Shown: positions 24,674 to 33,716, numbered from the stretch's first letter. The stretch is 64,000 nucleotides of DNA from Agromyces cavernae (GCF_021044935.1 NZ_JAJNMP010000003.1:248001-312000); one strand, 5' to 3'. Numbers and translations: made by a program. Notes: generated by a model not told the origin, from the sequence alone.

Positions 24674-26962
24674 ATGACGTCGCAACCCCCACAGCCGATA
24701 CTCGACGCCGAACGCGGCGCCGCTCTCGAACCCGACTCGAGCCTGCCGCCCACCGCGGTCCCCGAGGCCGATCGCGCGCGCGAGCGCCGCTGGACCCTCC
24801 CGAAGATCCTGATCTGGACCGCGATCGCGCTGCTCGGCGGCATCGCGTGGGTGATGCTCGCGCTCGTGCGCGGCGAGACCGTCAACGCGATCTGGTTCGT
24901 GTTCGCCGCGGTCTGCAGCTACCTCATCGGATACCGCTTCTACTCGAAGGTCATCCAGCGATACATCACGCGCCCCGACGACCGACGCGCGACGCCGGCC
25001 GAGGTCAAGGCCGACGGCAAGGACTTCGTGCCGACCGACCGCCGAGTGCTGTTCGGCCACCACTTCGCCGCGATCGCCGGCGCCGGCCCGCTCGTCGGCC
25101 CGGTGCTCGCCGCACAGATGGGCTACCTGCCCGGCACGGTCTGGATCATCGTCGGCGTCATCCTCGCGGGCGCGGTGCAGGACTATCTCGTGCTCTTCTT
25201 CTCGATGCGCCGGGGCGGCCGCACCATCGGCCAGATGGCCCGCGACGAGCTCGGGAAGATCGGCGGCACCGCCGCGATCATCGCCTCGCTGCTGATCATG
25301 CTGATCATCGTCGCGATCCTCGCCCTCGTGGTCGTCAACGCGCTCGGCGAGAGCCCGTGGGGCGTGTTCAGCGTGGCGATGACCATTCCGATCGCCCTCT
25401 TCATGGGCGTGTACCTGCGCTACCTGCGCCCGGGACGCATCACCGAGGTGTCGATCATCGGGTTCGTGCTGCTCATGGCCGCGATCATCGCGGGCGGATG
25501 GGTCGCCGAGACGCCGTGGGGCGCCGAGATGTTCACGCTCGACCGCACCGCCATCGCGTGGGGCATCATCATCTACGGCTTCATCGCCGCGGTGCTCCCG
25601 GTGTGGCTGCTGCTCGCTCCGCGCGACTACCTGTCCACGTTCATGAAGATCGGCGTCATCGTGATGCTCGCCGGTGCGATCGTGCTCGTGCGGCCCGAGA
25701 TCGCCGTGCCCGCGTTCAGCGAGTTCGCCGGCGGCGAGCTCGGCCCGGTCTTCTCGGGTTCGCTGTTCCCGTTCCTGTTCGTCACGATCGCGTGCGGCGC
25801 GCTGTCCGGTTTCCACGCGCTGATCGCGTCCGGCACGACGCCGAAGCTCATCGAGAAGGAGCGCCAGACCCGTTTCATCGGCTACGGCGGCATGCTCATG
25901 GAGTCGTTCGTCGCGATCATGGCTCTCGTTGCGGCCCTCTCGCTCGACCGCGGCATCTACTTCGCCATGAACGCCTCGGCCGCCGCGACCGGCGGCACGG
26001 TCGAGGGTGCGGTCGCGTTCGTGAACTCACTCGGGCTCGCCGGGGTGAACCTCACGCCCGACGTGCTCACGTCGACCGCCGCGGCGGTCGGCGAGGAGTC
26101 GATCGTCTCCCGCACGGGCGGCGCGCCGACCCTCGCACTCGGCCTCGCGAACATCATGCAGCAGGCGTTCGGCGGCGCGGCGATGGCCGGCTTCTGGTAC
26201 CACTTCGCGATCATGTTCGAAGCCCTGTTCATCCTGACCGCGGTCGACGCCGGCACGCGTGTCGCGCGCTTCATGCTTCAGGACTCGATCGGCAACGTGC
26301 TCCCGAGGTTCAAGGACACCGCGTGGCGTCCCGGGGTATGGATCACGACCGCGATCATGGTCGCCGGATGGGGCTTCATCCTGATCCTCGGCGTCACCGA
26401 TCCGCTCGGCGGCATCAACACGTTCTTCCCGCTGTTCGGCATCGCGAACCAGTTGCTCGCGGTCATCGCGCTCGCGGTCGTGCTCGCGATCGTCGCGAAG
26501 CGGGGACGGAGCTACGTCAAGTGGTTGTGGATCATCGCGGTGCCGCTCGCATTCGCCGCCGTGGTCACGATCACCGCGTCGATGTTCAAGATCTTCTCGC
26601 CGGTGCCCCAGGTGGGCTATTGGGCCAACCACTTCGCGTTCCGCAATGCCCTCGACGCCGGTGAGACGTCGTTCGGCACGGCGGGCAGCGTCGAGGCGAT
26701 GGAGGCCGTCGTGCGCAACACGGCGGTGCAGGGCACCCTGTCGATCGTGTTCGTGACGCTCGCGATCATCGTGCTCATCACGTCGGTGCGGGCCTCGATC
26801 GTCGCGATCCGCAACGGCGGCGGCGAGAACACCGAGGACGTCCCCGTGGCATCCCGCCGGTTCGCCCCGGCCGGGCTGTTCGCTACGAAGGCCGAGAAGG
26901 CGCTCGAGCAGGAGTGGGCCGCTCTTCCCGCCGGCGAGCGCCCGGAGTCGGTGCGCCACTGA
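24674..26962 (+). CDS. cstA: Carbon starvation protein CstA family transporter
   Basis: A 762-residue multi-helix transporter of the CstA/BtsT family, which takes up pyruvate and in some species peptides. It has an N-terminal cytoplasmic tail of about 45 residues, then the conserved FGHHFAAIAGAGPLVGPVLAAQMGYLPG (around residues 118-146) and numerous membrane helices; SGTTPKLIEKE marks a conserved loop. AGGAGG precedes the ATG. Its stop overlaps the ybdD start by one base. A LytS/LytR-type two-component system follows directly, as with the E. coli BtsSR-BtsT pyruvate system. Confidence 0.93.
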   Translation: MTSQPPQPILDAERGAALEPDSSLPPTAVPEADRARERRWTLPKILIWTAIALLGGIAWVMLALVRGETVNAIWFVFAAVCSYLIGYRFYSKVIQRYITRPDDRRATPAEVKADGKDFVPTDRRVLFGHHFAAIAGAGPLVGPVLAAQMGYLPGTVWIIVGVILAGAVQDYLVLFFSMRRGGRTIGQMARDELGKIGGTAAIIASLLIMLIIVAILALVVVNALGESPWGVFSVAMTIPIALFMGVYLRYLRPGRITEVSIIGFVLLMAAIIAGGWVAETPWGAEMFTLDRTAIAWGIIIYGFIAAVLPVWLLLAPRDYLSTFMKIGVIVMLAGAIVLVRPEIAVPAFSEFAGGELGPVFSGSLFPFLFVTIACGALSGFHALIASGTTPKLIEKERQTRFIGYGGMLMESFVAIMALVAALSLDRGIYFAMNASAAATGGTVEGAVAFVNSLGLAGVNLTPDVLTSTAAAVGEESIVSRTGGAPTLALGLANIMQQAFGGAAMAGFWYHFAIMFEALFILTAVDAGTRVARFMLQDSIGNVLPRFKDTAWRPGVWITTAIMVAGWGFILILGVTDPLGGINTFFPLFGIANQLLAVIALAVVLAIVAKRGRSYVKWLWIIAVPLAFAAVVTITASMFKIFSPVPQVGYWANHFAFRNALDAGETSFGTAGSVEAMEAVVRNTAVQGTLSIVFVTLAIIVLITSVRASIVAIRNGGGENTEDVPVASRRFAPAGLFATKAEKALEQEWAALPAGERPESVRH

Positions 26963-27243
26963 TGACCGCCACCAACGCGGGCCGCCCCGCCCGGACTCCG
27001 GTCCGGGCGGGCGCGGCCCCGTCGTTCGGGCCCGGTGCGCGCGCCTCACTCGGCGTCATTCGCCGCGTCATCGGCGCCGTCGGATGGTACGTGCAGGACC
27101 TCATGGGCGACACCGCGTACCGCCGCTACCTCGAACATCACCGCGCGCACCACGGCCCGGAGCATCCGCCGCTCACCGAACGCCAGTTCTGGCGCGCGAG
27201 AATGGACGATCAGGACCGCAACCCGGGGGCCCGCTGCTGCTGA
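26962..27243 (+). CDS. ybdD: YbdD/YjiX family small protein
   Basis: A 93-residue protein. The family core is IRRVIGAVGWYVQDLMGDTAYRRYLEHHRAHHGPEHPPLTERQFWRARMD, split here by residue numbers 34-85, ending in the typical NPGARCC. Such proteins are encoded beside CstA/BtsT transporters in many bacteria and are thought to support transport. The extra 33 residues at the start are low-complexity. The ATG overlaps the cstA stop codon. Confidence 0.88.
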   Translation: MTATNAGRPARTPVRAGAAPSFGPGARASLGVIRRVIGAVGWYVQDLMGDTAYRRYLEHHRAHHGPEHPPLTERQFWRARMDDQDRNPGARCC

Positions 27244-27265
27244 CGCCCCCGCACGAGGAGGGCGC

Positions 27266-28516
27266 ATGATCGGCGACGCGTGGTTGTCCGTCCTCGCCGG
27301 GGTCGGGATCGGCATCGTCCTCACCCTGGTCCTCCAGGTCGTCTGGCGGCTCGCGCGCGGTTCGCGCGATCTCGGCAGTGACGCCGAGCGGGCGACCTTC
27401 CGCACGCTCTCACTGGCCTCGCGCGCGGCGGTGCACCTGCGCGGTGGGCTCGATTCCGGCGACCCGCAGCGGGCCGCCCGTGCGCTGCGCTCGCTGCTCG
27501 GCAGTGACGCGATCGCGATCGCGGACCTCAGCGGCATCCGTTCGGTCGAGGGCAGGTCGGACGTGACGGATGCCGCGTGGCAGGTGGCGTCGAGCGTGAT
27601 CGCGACCGGCCGGCGGCAGGTGTTCGGCACGACGCGCGTGGATTCGGCCGACCCGGTCGACGGGATGGACGAGTTCGACGGGTCGGCGGCCGGGACGGTC
27701 GGCGCGCCGCTCGCGGCGGTCGGGGCGCCGATCGTCGTGAACGGTCGGCTCGTCGGGGTGATCGTCGCGTTCGCCGATCGCGTGCGGCCGCCGCTCGTGC
27801 GGGCGACCGCAGAGGTCGCGCACTGGTGCGGCCGCCAGTTCGAGCTCGGCGAGCTCGAGACATCCCGCACCGCCCTCGCCGAAGCGGAACTGCGGGCACT
27901 GCGAGCCCAGATCAGCCCGCATTTCATCTACAACGCCCTCGGCGCCATCGCGTCGTACATCAGCACCGACCCCGAGCGCGCCAAGGACCTCGTGCTCGAC
28001 TTCGCGGATTTCGCCCGGTACTCGTTCCGGCGCGAGGGCGAGTTCTCGACCCTCGCCGAGGAGCTGCGGAGCGTGCACGCCTACGTCGAACTCGAGCAGG
28101 CGCGGTTCGAGGAACGCCTCGCGGTGACCCTGCGGATCGAACCCGAGACGCTCGCCACCGTCATCCCGTTCCTCAGCGTGCAGCCGCTCGTCGAGAACGC
28201 GGTGCGGCACGGGCTCGAGCCGCGCGAAGAGGGTGGCACGATCGTCATCGCGGCGCACGACGACGGCACGCACACGGAGATCACCGTGGAGGACGACGGC
28301 GTCGGGATGCCGCCCGCCGAGCTCCGCACGCTGCTCACCGCCGGCGTGCGCACCGATCACGTCGGCCTGCGGAACGTCGACTCCCGGCTGCGACGCATCT
28401 ACGGAGACGACCACGCGCTCGTCGTCGAGACGAACCCGGATGCCGGCACCCTCGTGCGCATGCGCATCCCCAAGTCCCAGCCGTTCCACGAGACCGAGAG
28501 GCCCACCGGCGGATGA
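27266..28516 (+). CDS. LytS/BtsS-type sensor histidine kinase with a short membrane part
   Basis: A 416-residue kinase. It has a single hydrophobic segment at residues 6-28 (LSVLAGVGIGIVLTLVLQVVW), a GAF-like domain at about 50-195, the His-kinase motif ALRAQISPHFIYNALGAIASYI with the phospho-accepting His, and an ATPase domain with PLVENAVRHG and DDGVGM. Canonical BtsS/LytS proteins have a multi-helix 5TM receptor that is missing here, so the signal is probably read by the GAF domain or the transporter next door. The start has GAGGAG upstream. Its stop overlaps the response-regulator start (ATGA). Confidence 0.9.
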   Translation: MIGDAWLSVLAGVGIGIVLTLVLQVVWRLARGSRDLGSDAERATFRTLSLASRAAVHLRGGLDSGDPQRAARALRSLLGSDAIAIADLSGIRSVEGRSDVTDAAWQVASSVIATGRRQVFGTTRVDSADPVDGMDEFDGSAAGTVGAPLAAVGAPIVVNGRLVGVIVAFADRVRPPLVRATAEVAHWCGRQFELGELETSRTALAEAELRALRAQISPHFIYNALGAIASYISTDPERAKDLVLDFADFARYSFRREGEFSTLAEELRSVHAYVELEQARFEERLAVTLRIEPETLATVIPFLSVQPLVENAVRHGLEPREEGGTIVIAAHDDGTHTEITVEDDGVGMPPAELRTLLTAGVRTDHVGLRNVDSRLRRIYGDDHALVVETNPDAGTLVRMRIPKSQPFHETERPTGG

Positions 28517-29289
28517 CCACCGTCCCAGATGCCGGTCCCGGCCGCGACGGCGCGGCCGGAACCATCGATGTCCTCATCGCCGACGACGAACGACCCGTGC
28601 TCGACGAACTGGAGCTGCTGCTCCGACGCGATCCGCGTGTCCGGCGCATCCTGCGTGCGTCGTCGGGATCGGAGGCCGTTCGCCTGCTCGCCGAGCACTC
28701 CGTGGACGCGGCATTCCTCGACATCCACATGCCCGGTCTCTCGGGGTTCGACCTGGCGGCCGCGATGTCGCGGTTCACCCGGCCGCCCGAGATCGTCTTC
28801 GTCACGGCAGACGAGGCGGGTGCGGTCGAGGCGTTCGACTTCGCGGCCGTCGACTTCATCCTCAAGCCCATCCGCCGTGAGCGGCTCGAGCGCGCCGTCG
28901 GGCGGATCCTCGCCGGACGCGAGTCGGCCGGTGAGCCTGCGGGCGTGCCCGACGAGCACATCCCCGTGAAGGTCGGCGACGTGATGCGCGTCGTGCACCG
29001 GCGCGACGTGCGGTGGGTTCAGTCGCACGGCGACTACGCGAGGCTGCACACCGAGACCGACAGCCACCTGATCCGCGAATCGATCTCGGATCTCGAGGAA
29101 CGGTGGGCTGCGGCCGGCTTCATCCGCGTGCACCGATCGTTCCTCGTCGACCGCAACGCGATCACGACCGCCCGACTGAGCGGCGCCCACCCGGCGGTCA
29201 CCGTCGCCGGCGAGGAGATCCCGGTCAGCCGCCGATCGGTCGGCGCGGTGCGCGACGCGATCCTGCACGCCCGAGAGGAGCCGCGGTGA
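28513..29289 (+). CDS. LytTR-family response regulator
   Basis: A 258-residue regulator. The receiver domain is at residues 18-135, with DD in IADDERP, the phospho-acceptor Asp in AAFLDIHMPG and Lys in FILKPIRRERL. A LytTR DNA-binding domain follows (VRWVQSHGDYARLHT, then FIRVHRSFLVDRNAI). It is encoded between the kinase and a monocarboxylate-type symporter and downstream of cstA, so it is predicted to switch on one or both transporters. Confidence 0.92.
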   Translation: MTTVPDAGPGRDGAAGTIDVLIADDERPVLDELELLLRRDPRVRRILRASSGSEAVRLLAEHSVDAAFLDIHMPGLSGFDLAAAMSRFTRPPEIVFVTADEAGAVEAFDFAAVDFILKPIRRERLERAVGRILAGRESAGEPAGVPDEHIPVKVGDVMRVVHRRDVRWVQSHGDYARLHTETDSHLIRESISDLEERWAAAGFIRVHRSFLVDRNAITTARLSGAHPAVTVAGEEIPVSRRSVGAVRDAILHAREEPR

Positions 29290-29666
29290 ACGAGCAGAAC
29301 CGGCCCGCACGCGAACGCGTGACCTCGGTCGACGGCGCCGGCCGCGCCGCCGCCCGACGGCCGCCGGTGCGCACGGGACCCACGCCGGTCGGCGAGGCGG
29401 ACACGATGTTCACCCGGAGCCTCATGCGCGCGCAGGCCCGGCTGGCCTTCGCGACCGTGCTCTCGTTCGTGGTCGTCGTGGCATGCGCCATCGTGGTCAT
29501 CACCGCGGTGCCCGCGCTCGACGACGTCGTGTTCGCCGGCGTTCCGCTGCCGTGGCTGATCCAAGCCTACGGCTTCTACCCGATCATCCTCGTGCACGCG
29601 GTCGCGTACGCCCTGCTGGCGAGGCGTGCCGAGCGCCGGTTCAACGCACTGGTGGAGCACGAATGA
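29286..29666 (+). CDS. DUF485/MctB-like small membrane subunit
   Basis: A 126-residue protein with two hydrophobic helices (VLSFVVVVACAIVVITAV and IQAYGFYPIILVHAVAYALLA), the layout of small proteins encoded just before ActP/MctC-type symporters. The GTG at 29286 overlaps the regulator stop (GTGA); an internal ATG at 29406 (MFTRSLMRAQ) gives the more usual 86-residue length and may be used instead. The stop overlaps the symporter start (ATGA). Confidence 0.75.
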   Translation: MNEQNRPARERVTSVDGAGRAAARRPPVRTGPTPVGEADTMFTRSLMRAQARLAFATVLSFVVVVACAIVVITAVPALDDVVFAGVPLPWLIQAYGFYPIILVHAVAYALLARRAERRFNALVEHE

Positions 29667-31138
29667 ACGCAGTCCTCACCGGCGTCGCCGTCGCGCTCGT
29701 GCTCCTGGTCACCGCCGTCATCGGCGTCTACGGCCTGCGCATCTCGCGGACGACGAGCGACTTCTTCGTGGCCTCCCGCACCGTGCGCCCGCTCTGGAAC
29801 GCGTCGGCGATCAGCGGAGAGTACCTCTCGGCCGGCACCTTCCTCGGCCTCTCGGGGCTGGTGCTGCTCTCGGGCTCGGACGCGTTCTGGTTTCCCATCG
29901 GCTACGCCGCGGGCTACCTGCTCGTGCTCGTCTTCGTCGCCGCGCCGCTGCGCAGGAGCGGCGCCTACACGATCCCCGACTTCGTGCACGCGCGCCTCGA
30001 CTCCCTCACCGCCCGCCGCATCACGAGCGTGCTCGTGCTCGTCATCGGGTGGTTGTACGTCGTGCCGCAGCTGCACGGCGCCGCGCTCGCGGTCAACGTC
30101 GTCGCCGACATCCCGCCCTGGATCGGGGCGATCGGCGTCGCGATCGTCGTCGGCGGATCGGTCGCGGCCGGCGGCATGCGCTCGATCACGTTCGTGCAGG
30201 CGTTCCTCTTCTGGCTGAAGCTCGGCGCGCTCGCGGTGCCCGTCGTGTTCTTCGCGATCACGTTCGGGGGGCGCGAGACTGCCATCGACCCGGCGCTGGT
30301 GTTCCCCCACGAGAGCGGCCCGGGCGGCATCGACCTGTACGCGACCGCATCGCTGCTGATCGCGCTGTTGTGCGGCACGATCGGCCTTCCCCACGTGCTC
30401 GTTCGGTTCTACACGAGTCCGACGGGGGCGTCGGCGCGCTGGACCACCGTCATCGTCATCGGCCTGATCAGCGTGTTCTACATGGTGTCCGGCACGATCG
30501 GCCTCATCGCGAGGGCCGTCGCGCCCGACCTCGCGCAGCCGGGTGTGGCCGACACCGTCGCGTTGCTGCTTCCATCGCGCGTGTTCCCGGGGGTCGTCGG
30601 CGACCTGATCACGGCGCTCGTGATCGCGGGAGCGCTCGCGGCGTTCCTCGGCACGTCCTCCGGGCTCGTCGTGTCGATGTCGAGCGTCGTCAGCCAGGAC
30701 CTGTTCCGCGGAACCGTGCGGTCGTTCCGCTGGGCGGCGGTGTTCTGCACGGCCGTACCGCTCCTCGTCGCGCTCGCGACCGTGCCGCAGGGACTCGTGA
30801 GCTCGGTCGGCAACGTCTTCGTGTTCGCAGCGTCCTCGCTCACGTCGGTCATCGTGCTCGGGATCTGGTGGCCACGCCTCACCGCACGCGGCGCGATCGC
30901 GTCGATGCTCGTCGGAGCGTCGCTCAGCGGCGCGGCGCTCGCCGCCTCGACCCTGCTCGGTCCGCGTGCCGATGCCGGTGCGACGCTGCTGGCCCAGCCC
31001 GGAGCTTGGACGATCCCCGCGGCGGCGCTCACCGCGATCGTCGTCTCGATGCTCGACCGGCGCGCGCCGCAGAACACCGAGCGCATCCTCGGGCGGCTGC
31101 ACCGCCCCGAACTGCCGCCGGCCGGCCCTCAGGGGTGA
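29663..31138 (+). CDS. Sodium/solute symporter (acetate/monocarboxylate type)
   Basis: A 491-residue SSS-family transporter. The family pattern is clear in DFFVASRTVRPLWNASAISGEYLSAGTFLGLSGLVLLSG (residues about 31-70) and in FYTSPTGASARWTT. Relatives import acetate, propionate or pyruvate with sodium or protons. It is shorter than E. coli ActP (about 550). It is the last gene of the cstA-ybdD-kinase-regulator-small subunit run and is coupled by ATGA to the small subunit, with a hairpin after its stop. Confidence 0.88.
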   Translation: MNAVLTGVAVALVLLVTAVIGVYGLRISRTTSDFFVASRTVRPLWNASAISGEYLSAGTFLGLSGLVLLSGSDAFWFPIGYAAGYLLVLVFVAAPLRRSGAYTIPDFVHARLDSLTARRITSVLVLVIGWLYVVPQLHGAALAVNVVADIPPWIGAIGVAIVVGGSVAAGGMRSITFVQAFLFWLKLGALAVPVVFFAITFGGRETAIDPALVFPHESGPGGIDLYATASLLIALLCGTIGLPHVLVRFYTSPTGASARWTTVIVIGLISVFYMVSGTIGLIARAVAPDLAQPGVADTVALLLPSRVFPGVVGDLITALVIAGALAAFLGTSSGLVVSMSSVVSQDLFRGTVRSFRWAAVFCTAVPLLVALATVPQGLVSSVGNVFVFAASSLTSVIVLGIWWPRLTARGAIASMLVGASLSGAALAASTLLGPRADAGATLLAQPGAWTIPAAALTAIVVSMLDRRAPQNTERILGRLHRPELPPAGPQG

Positions 31139-31139
31139 C

Positions 31140-31165
31140 GCAGGGATCGGCCCGACACCCCCTGC
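31140..31165 (+). terminator. Candidate terminator after the symporter
   Basis: GCAGGG (31140-31145) pairs with CCCTGC (31160-31165) just after the stop codon. There is no T-run. Confidence 0.35.
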
Positions 31166-31190
31166 GCACCGACCGCCCAGCCAGAGGTTC

Positions 31191-31196
31191 TAGGCT
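31191..31196 (+). promoter_or_regulatory. Candidate -10 element TAGGCT for ectB
   Basis: TAGGCT lies 41 bases before the ectB ATG, with AAGGAG in between as ribosome binding site. No clear -35 box is seen. Confidence 0.35.
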
Positions 31197-31236
31197 CGGA
31201 GGATCCCCGCCATCCCCGAGAAGGAGCCCGCACGCC

Positions 31237-32511
31237 ATGAGCGACGCCGCCACCCTTGACGTCTTCGACCGCCGCGAATCAGAGGTTCGCGGGTACATCC
31301 GCGCCTTCCCGACGGTCTTCGACCGAGCGAGCGGCTCGACCCTCGTCGACGCCGACGGCAACGAGTACCTCGACTTCTTCGCCGGCGCGGGGGTGCTCAA
31401 CTACGGGCACAACAACCCCGTCTTCACGCGAGCGCTCGTCGAGTACCTCGAGCGCGACGGCATCATCCACGGGCTCGACATGGCCACGTCGGCCAAGCGG
31501 GCGTTCATCGAGGCGTTCGAGCAGTACGTGCTCGCCCCGCGCGGGCTCGACCACAAGCTGCAGTTCACGGGACCGACGGGTGCGAACGCCGTAGAGGCGG
31601 CACTGAAGGTCGCGCGTCAGGCCACGGGCCGCTCGAACGTGATCGCGTTCACGAACGCGTTCCACGGTCTCAGCCTCGGCGCGCTCGCCGCGACCGGGAA
31701 CAGCACGTATCGGGATGCCGCGGGCGTCGCGCTCGGCGACATCACGCGCCTGCCCTACGACGGCTATCTCGGGCCTGACGTCGACACGCTCGACCTGCTC
31801 GAGAAGATGCTCGACGACCCAGGATCGGGGCTCGACCTGCCCGCGGCGGTCATCGTCGAGGCGGTGCAGGGCGAGGGCGGCATCAACGTCGCGAGCGTGC
31901 CGTGGCTTGCCCGGCTTCGCGAGATCACCGCGGCACGGGGCATCCTGCTGATCCTCGACGAGATCCAGGCGGGCGTCGGCCGCACCGGCACCTTCTTCGC
32001 CTTCGAGGACTCCGGCATCGTGCCCGACATCATCACCGTGTCGAAGTCGATCTCGGGATCGGGGCTGCCGATGTCGCTCGTGCTGCTGCGTCCCGACGTC
32101 GACGTGTGGAAGCCCGGCGCCCACACCGGCACGTTCCGCGGAAACAACCTCGCATTCGTGTCGGCGCGCGTCGCCCTCGAGACCTACTGGGCCGACTCGG
32201 CCTTCACCGACGGCGTCGCCGCCAAGTCGGCGCTGCTGCGCGCCGAACTCGACCGCATCGCCGCCGACCACCCCGACCTCGGGCTCGCCCCGCGCGGCCG
32301 CGGCCTCATGTACGGGATCGCCTGCGACGGCGACCGCACCCTCGCCGGCCGCATCTCGGCCGAGGCGTTCCGGCGCGGGCTGATCATCGAGACATCCGGC
32401 GCCTTCGACGAGGTGTTGAAGTTCCTGCCGGCGCTCACGATCACCGGCGACGAACTCACCCGTGGCCTCGCGATCGTGCGCGAGAGCCTCGACGCGGTGC
32501 TCGCCGGCTGA
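31237..32511 (+). CDS. ectB: Diaminobutyrate--2-oxoglutarate transaminase (EctB family)
   Basis: A 424-residue class III PLP aminotransferase that makes L-2,4-diaminobutyrate from aspartate semialdehyde and glutamate. The N-terminus FDRRESEVRGYIRAFPTVFDRA is typical of EctB. PLP-binding features are GPTGANAVEAALK, LILDEIQAGVGRTG and the Schiff-base Lys in ITVSKSISGSG. AAGGAG precedes the ATG. No ectA, ectC or siderophore gene is adjacent, so the product is probably not destined for ectoine here. Use in diaminobutyrate-containing peptidoglycan is a reasonable inference for Microbacteriaceae. Confidence 0.85.
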   Translation: MSDAATLDVFDRRESEVRGYIRAFPTVFDRASGSTLVDADGNEYLDFFAGAGVLNYGHNNPVFTRALVEYLERDGIIHGLDMATSAKRAFIEAFEQYVLAPRGLDHKLQFTGPTGANAVEAALKVARQATGRSNVIAFTNAFHGLSLGALAATGNSTYRDAAGVALGDITRLPYDGYLGPDVDTLDLLEKMLDDPGSGLDLPAAVIVEAVQGEGGINVASVPWLARLREITAARGILLILDEIQAGVGRTGTFFAFEDSGIVPDIITVSKSISGSGLPMSLVLLRPDVDVWKPGAHTGTFRGNNLAFVSARVALETYWADSAFTDGVAAKSALLRAELDRIAADHPDLGLAPRGRGLMYGIACDGDRTLAGRISAEAFRRGLIIETSGAFDEVLKFLPALTITGDELTRGLAIVRESLDAVLAG

Positions 32512-32529
32512 CCCGCCGCGGCCTCAGCC
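32506..32529. terminator. Hairpin formed by two convergent stop regions
   Basis: GGCTGA (32506-32511, including the ectB stop) pairs with TCAGCC (32524-32529, including the SnoaL stop); flanking CCG/CGG extend it with a one-base bulge. It probably terminates both genes. Confidence 0.45.
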
Positions 32530-32913
32530 CGGGAGCTCGACGGTGTACGAGACGATCTCGGTGATGCGCCCGTTGTCGAAGTCGTAGACGTCGCACGACG
32601 CGACGATCGACACGTCTCCATCGGCGTCGGTGTACCTGGCGAGGCTGTCGACCGCGACGCTGTCCTCGCCCACGACCGTGCGCTGGCGCTGGAACTCGGT
32701 CGTCACACCGGCGAGGTCTTTGGCGGTGCGTTCGCAGGCCTTCTTCACGGCCTTGAGCCCGATCAGCGGGTCGGAGCCGACGAGGGTCCACACGACGTCG
32801 TCGGCGAGGTGCGGCAGGGCGACCTCGAAGCGGTGGCTCGAGAACGCGCACGCGATCTTCTCGGTCATGCGGTCGGTGGTGAGCTCGGTCGTGAGTTCGG
32901 TCGTGGGGTTCAT
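32524..32913 (-). CDS. SnoaL/NTF2-like protein
   Basis: A 129-residue cone-fold protein: FEVALPHLADDVVWTLVGSDPLIGLKAVKKAC, with later VDSLARYTDADGDVSIVASCDVYDFDNGRITEIVSY, where the terminal strand pattern is characteristic. It has a short repetitive start (TELTTELTT). GAGGG precedes the ATG at 32913. NTF2-like proteins bind or isomerise small hydrophobic compounds; no partner gene suggests a substrate. Confidence 0.8.
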   Translation of the reverse strand: MNPTTELTTELTTDRMTEKIACAFSSHRFEVALPHLADDVVWTLVGSDPLIGLKAVKKACERTAKDLAGVTTEFQRQRTVVGEDSVAVDSLARYTDADGDVSIVASCDVYDFDNGRITEIVSYTVELPG

Positions 32914-33000
32914 GAGACCTGCCCTCTCGCGCGGCATCCCGCGCCGTTGCGGTTGACGTATGCGATCAGCGTGCTCCGGACTCGCGCGGGCGTCAAGCCT

Positions 33001-33020
33001 CGACCGCTCCGGAGCGGTCG
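33001..33020. terminator. Perfect 20-bp palindrome near the end of the response-regulator gene
   Basis: CGACCGCTCCGGAGCGGTCG is a perfect palindrome placed 18 bases beyond the stop of the minus-strand response regulator and about 90 bases before the SnoaL start. It may be a terminator stem or a protein-binding site. Confidence 0.45.
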
Positions 33021-33038
33021 CCCGAGCCTCGCCCGCCG

Positions 33039-33716
33039 TCAGGCCGCGTCGTTCTGCAGGAATGCGAGCACCGCCGCCACGCGCCGGTGCACGCCCGTCT
33101 CGGGCAGCCGCAGCTTCGTGAAGATCGCGTTGACGTGCTTCTCGACGGTCGACGAGGAGAGGAAGAGCGACTGCTCGATGCCCGCGTTCGTCTTGCCCTG
33201 CGCCATCTCGCGCAGCACCTCGAGCTCGCGCGGCGACAGCGCCGCGAGCGGGCTCGTCGCACCCGCGCTGCGACGACGCACGAGCGTGTCGACGATCTGG
33301 GGGTCGATGACCGACCCGCCCGCGCACACCTCGCGCAGCGCGTGCACGAGGTCCTCCAGGTCGCCGATGCGGTCCTTCAGCAGGTACCCGAGACCGGCCG
33401 AGCCGTCGGCGAAGAGGGCGAGCGCGTAGCTCTCGTCGGCGTGCTGCGAGAGCACCACGACACCCGTTTCCGGGTGGGTGGCACGGATGTCGCGGGCCGC
33501 GTCGATGCCCTCCATGTGGTGGCCCGGGGGCATGCGGATGTCGGTGAGCACCGCCTGGGGTGTGAGGCGCCGCACCGCGTCGCGCAGCTCGGTGGCGTTG
33601 CCGGTCGAGGCGACCACGTCGATCTCGCCGGAGTCCTCGAGCAGGCGGCGCAGGCCTTCGCGCACGAGGTAGTTGTCCTCGGCGATCACGACGCGCAGCG
33701 TGCCCGACTCATCCAA
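33039..33716 (-). CDS. NarL/FixJ-family response regulator
   Basis: A 225-residue regulator. The receiver domain has VVIAEDNYLVREGL, the phospho-acceptor Asp in AVLTDIRMPP, and Lys in GYLLKDRIGD. The C-terminal LuxR-type HTH reads LSPRELEVLREMAQGKTNAGIEQ, with STVEKHVNAIFTKL. I propose the TTG at 33716 as start: it overlaps the kinase stop and gives the canonical N-terminus; no ATG or GTG gives a better one. It is the only response regulator beside two histidine kinases. Confidence 0.88.
   Translation of the reverse strand: MDESGTLRVVIAEDNYLVREGLRRLLEDSGEIDVVASTGNATELRDAVRRLTPQAVLTDIRMPPGHHMEGIDAARDIRATHPETGVVVLSQHADESYALALFADGSAGLGYLLKDRIGDLEDLVHALREVCAGGSVIDPQIVDTLVRRRSAGATSPLAALSPRELEVLREMAQGKTNAGIEQSLFLSSSTVEKHVNAIFTKLRLPETGVHRRVAAVLAFLQNDAA

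Noticed and set aside
31237..32511. Ectoine biosynthesis cluster
   Set aside because: Neither ectA nor ectC is present on either side. Only the EctB-type transaminase is here.
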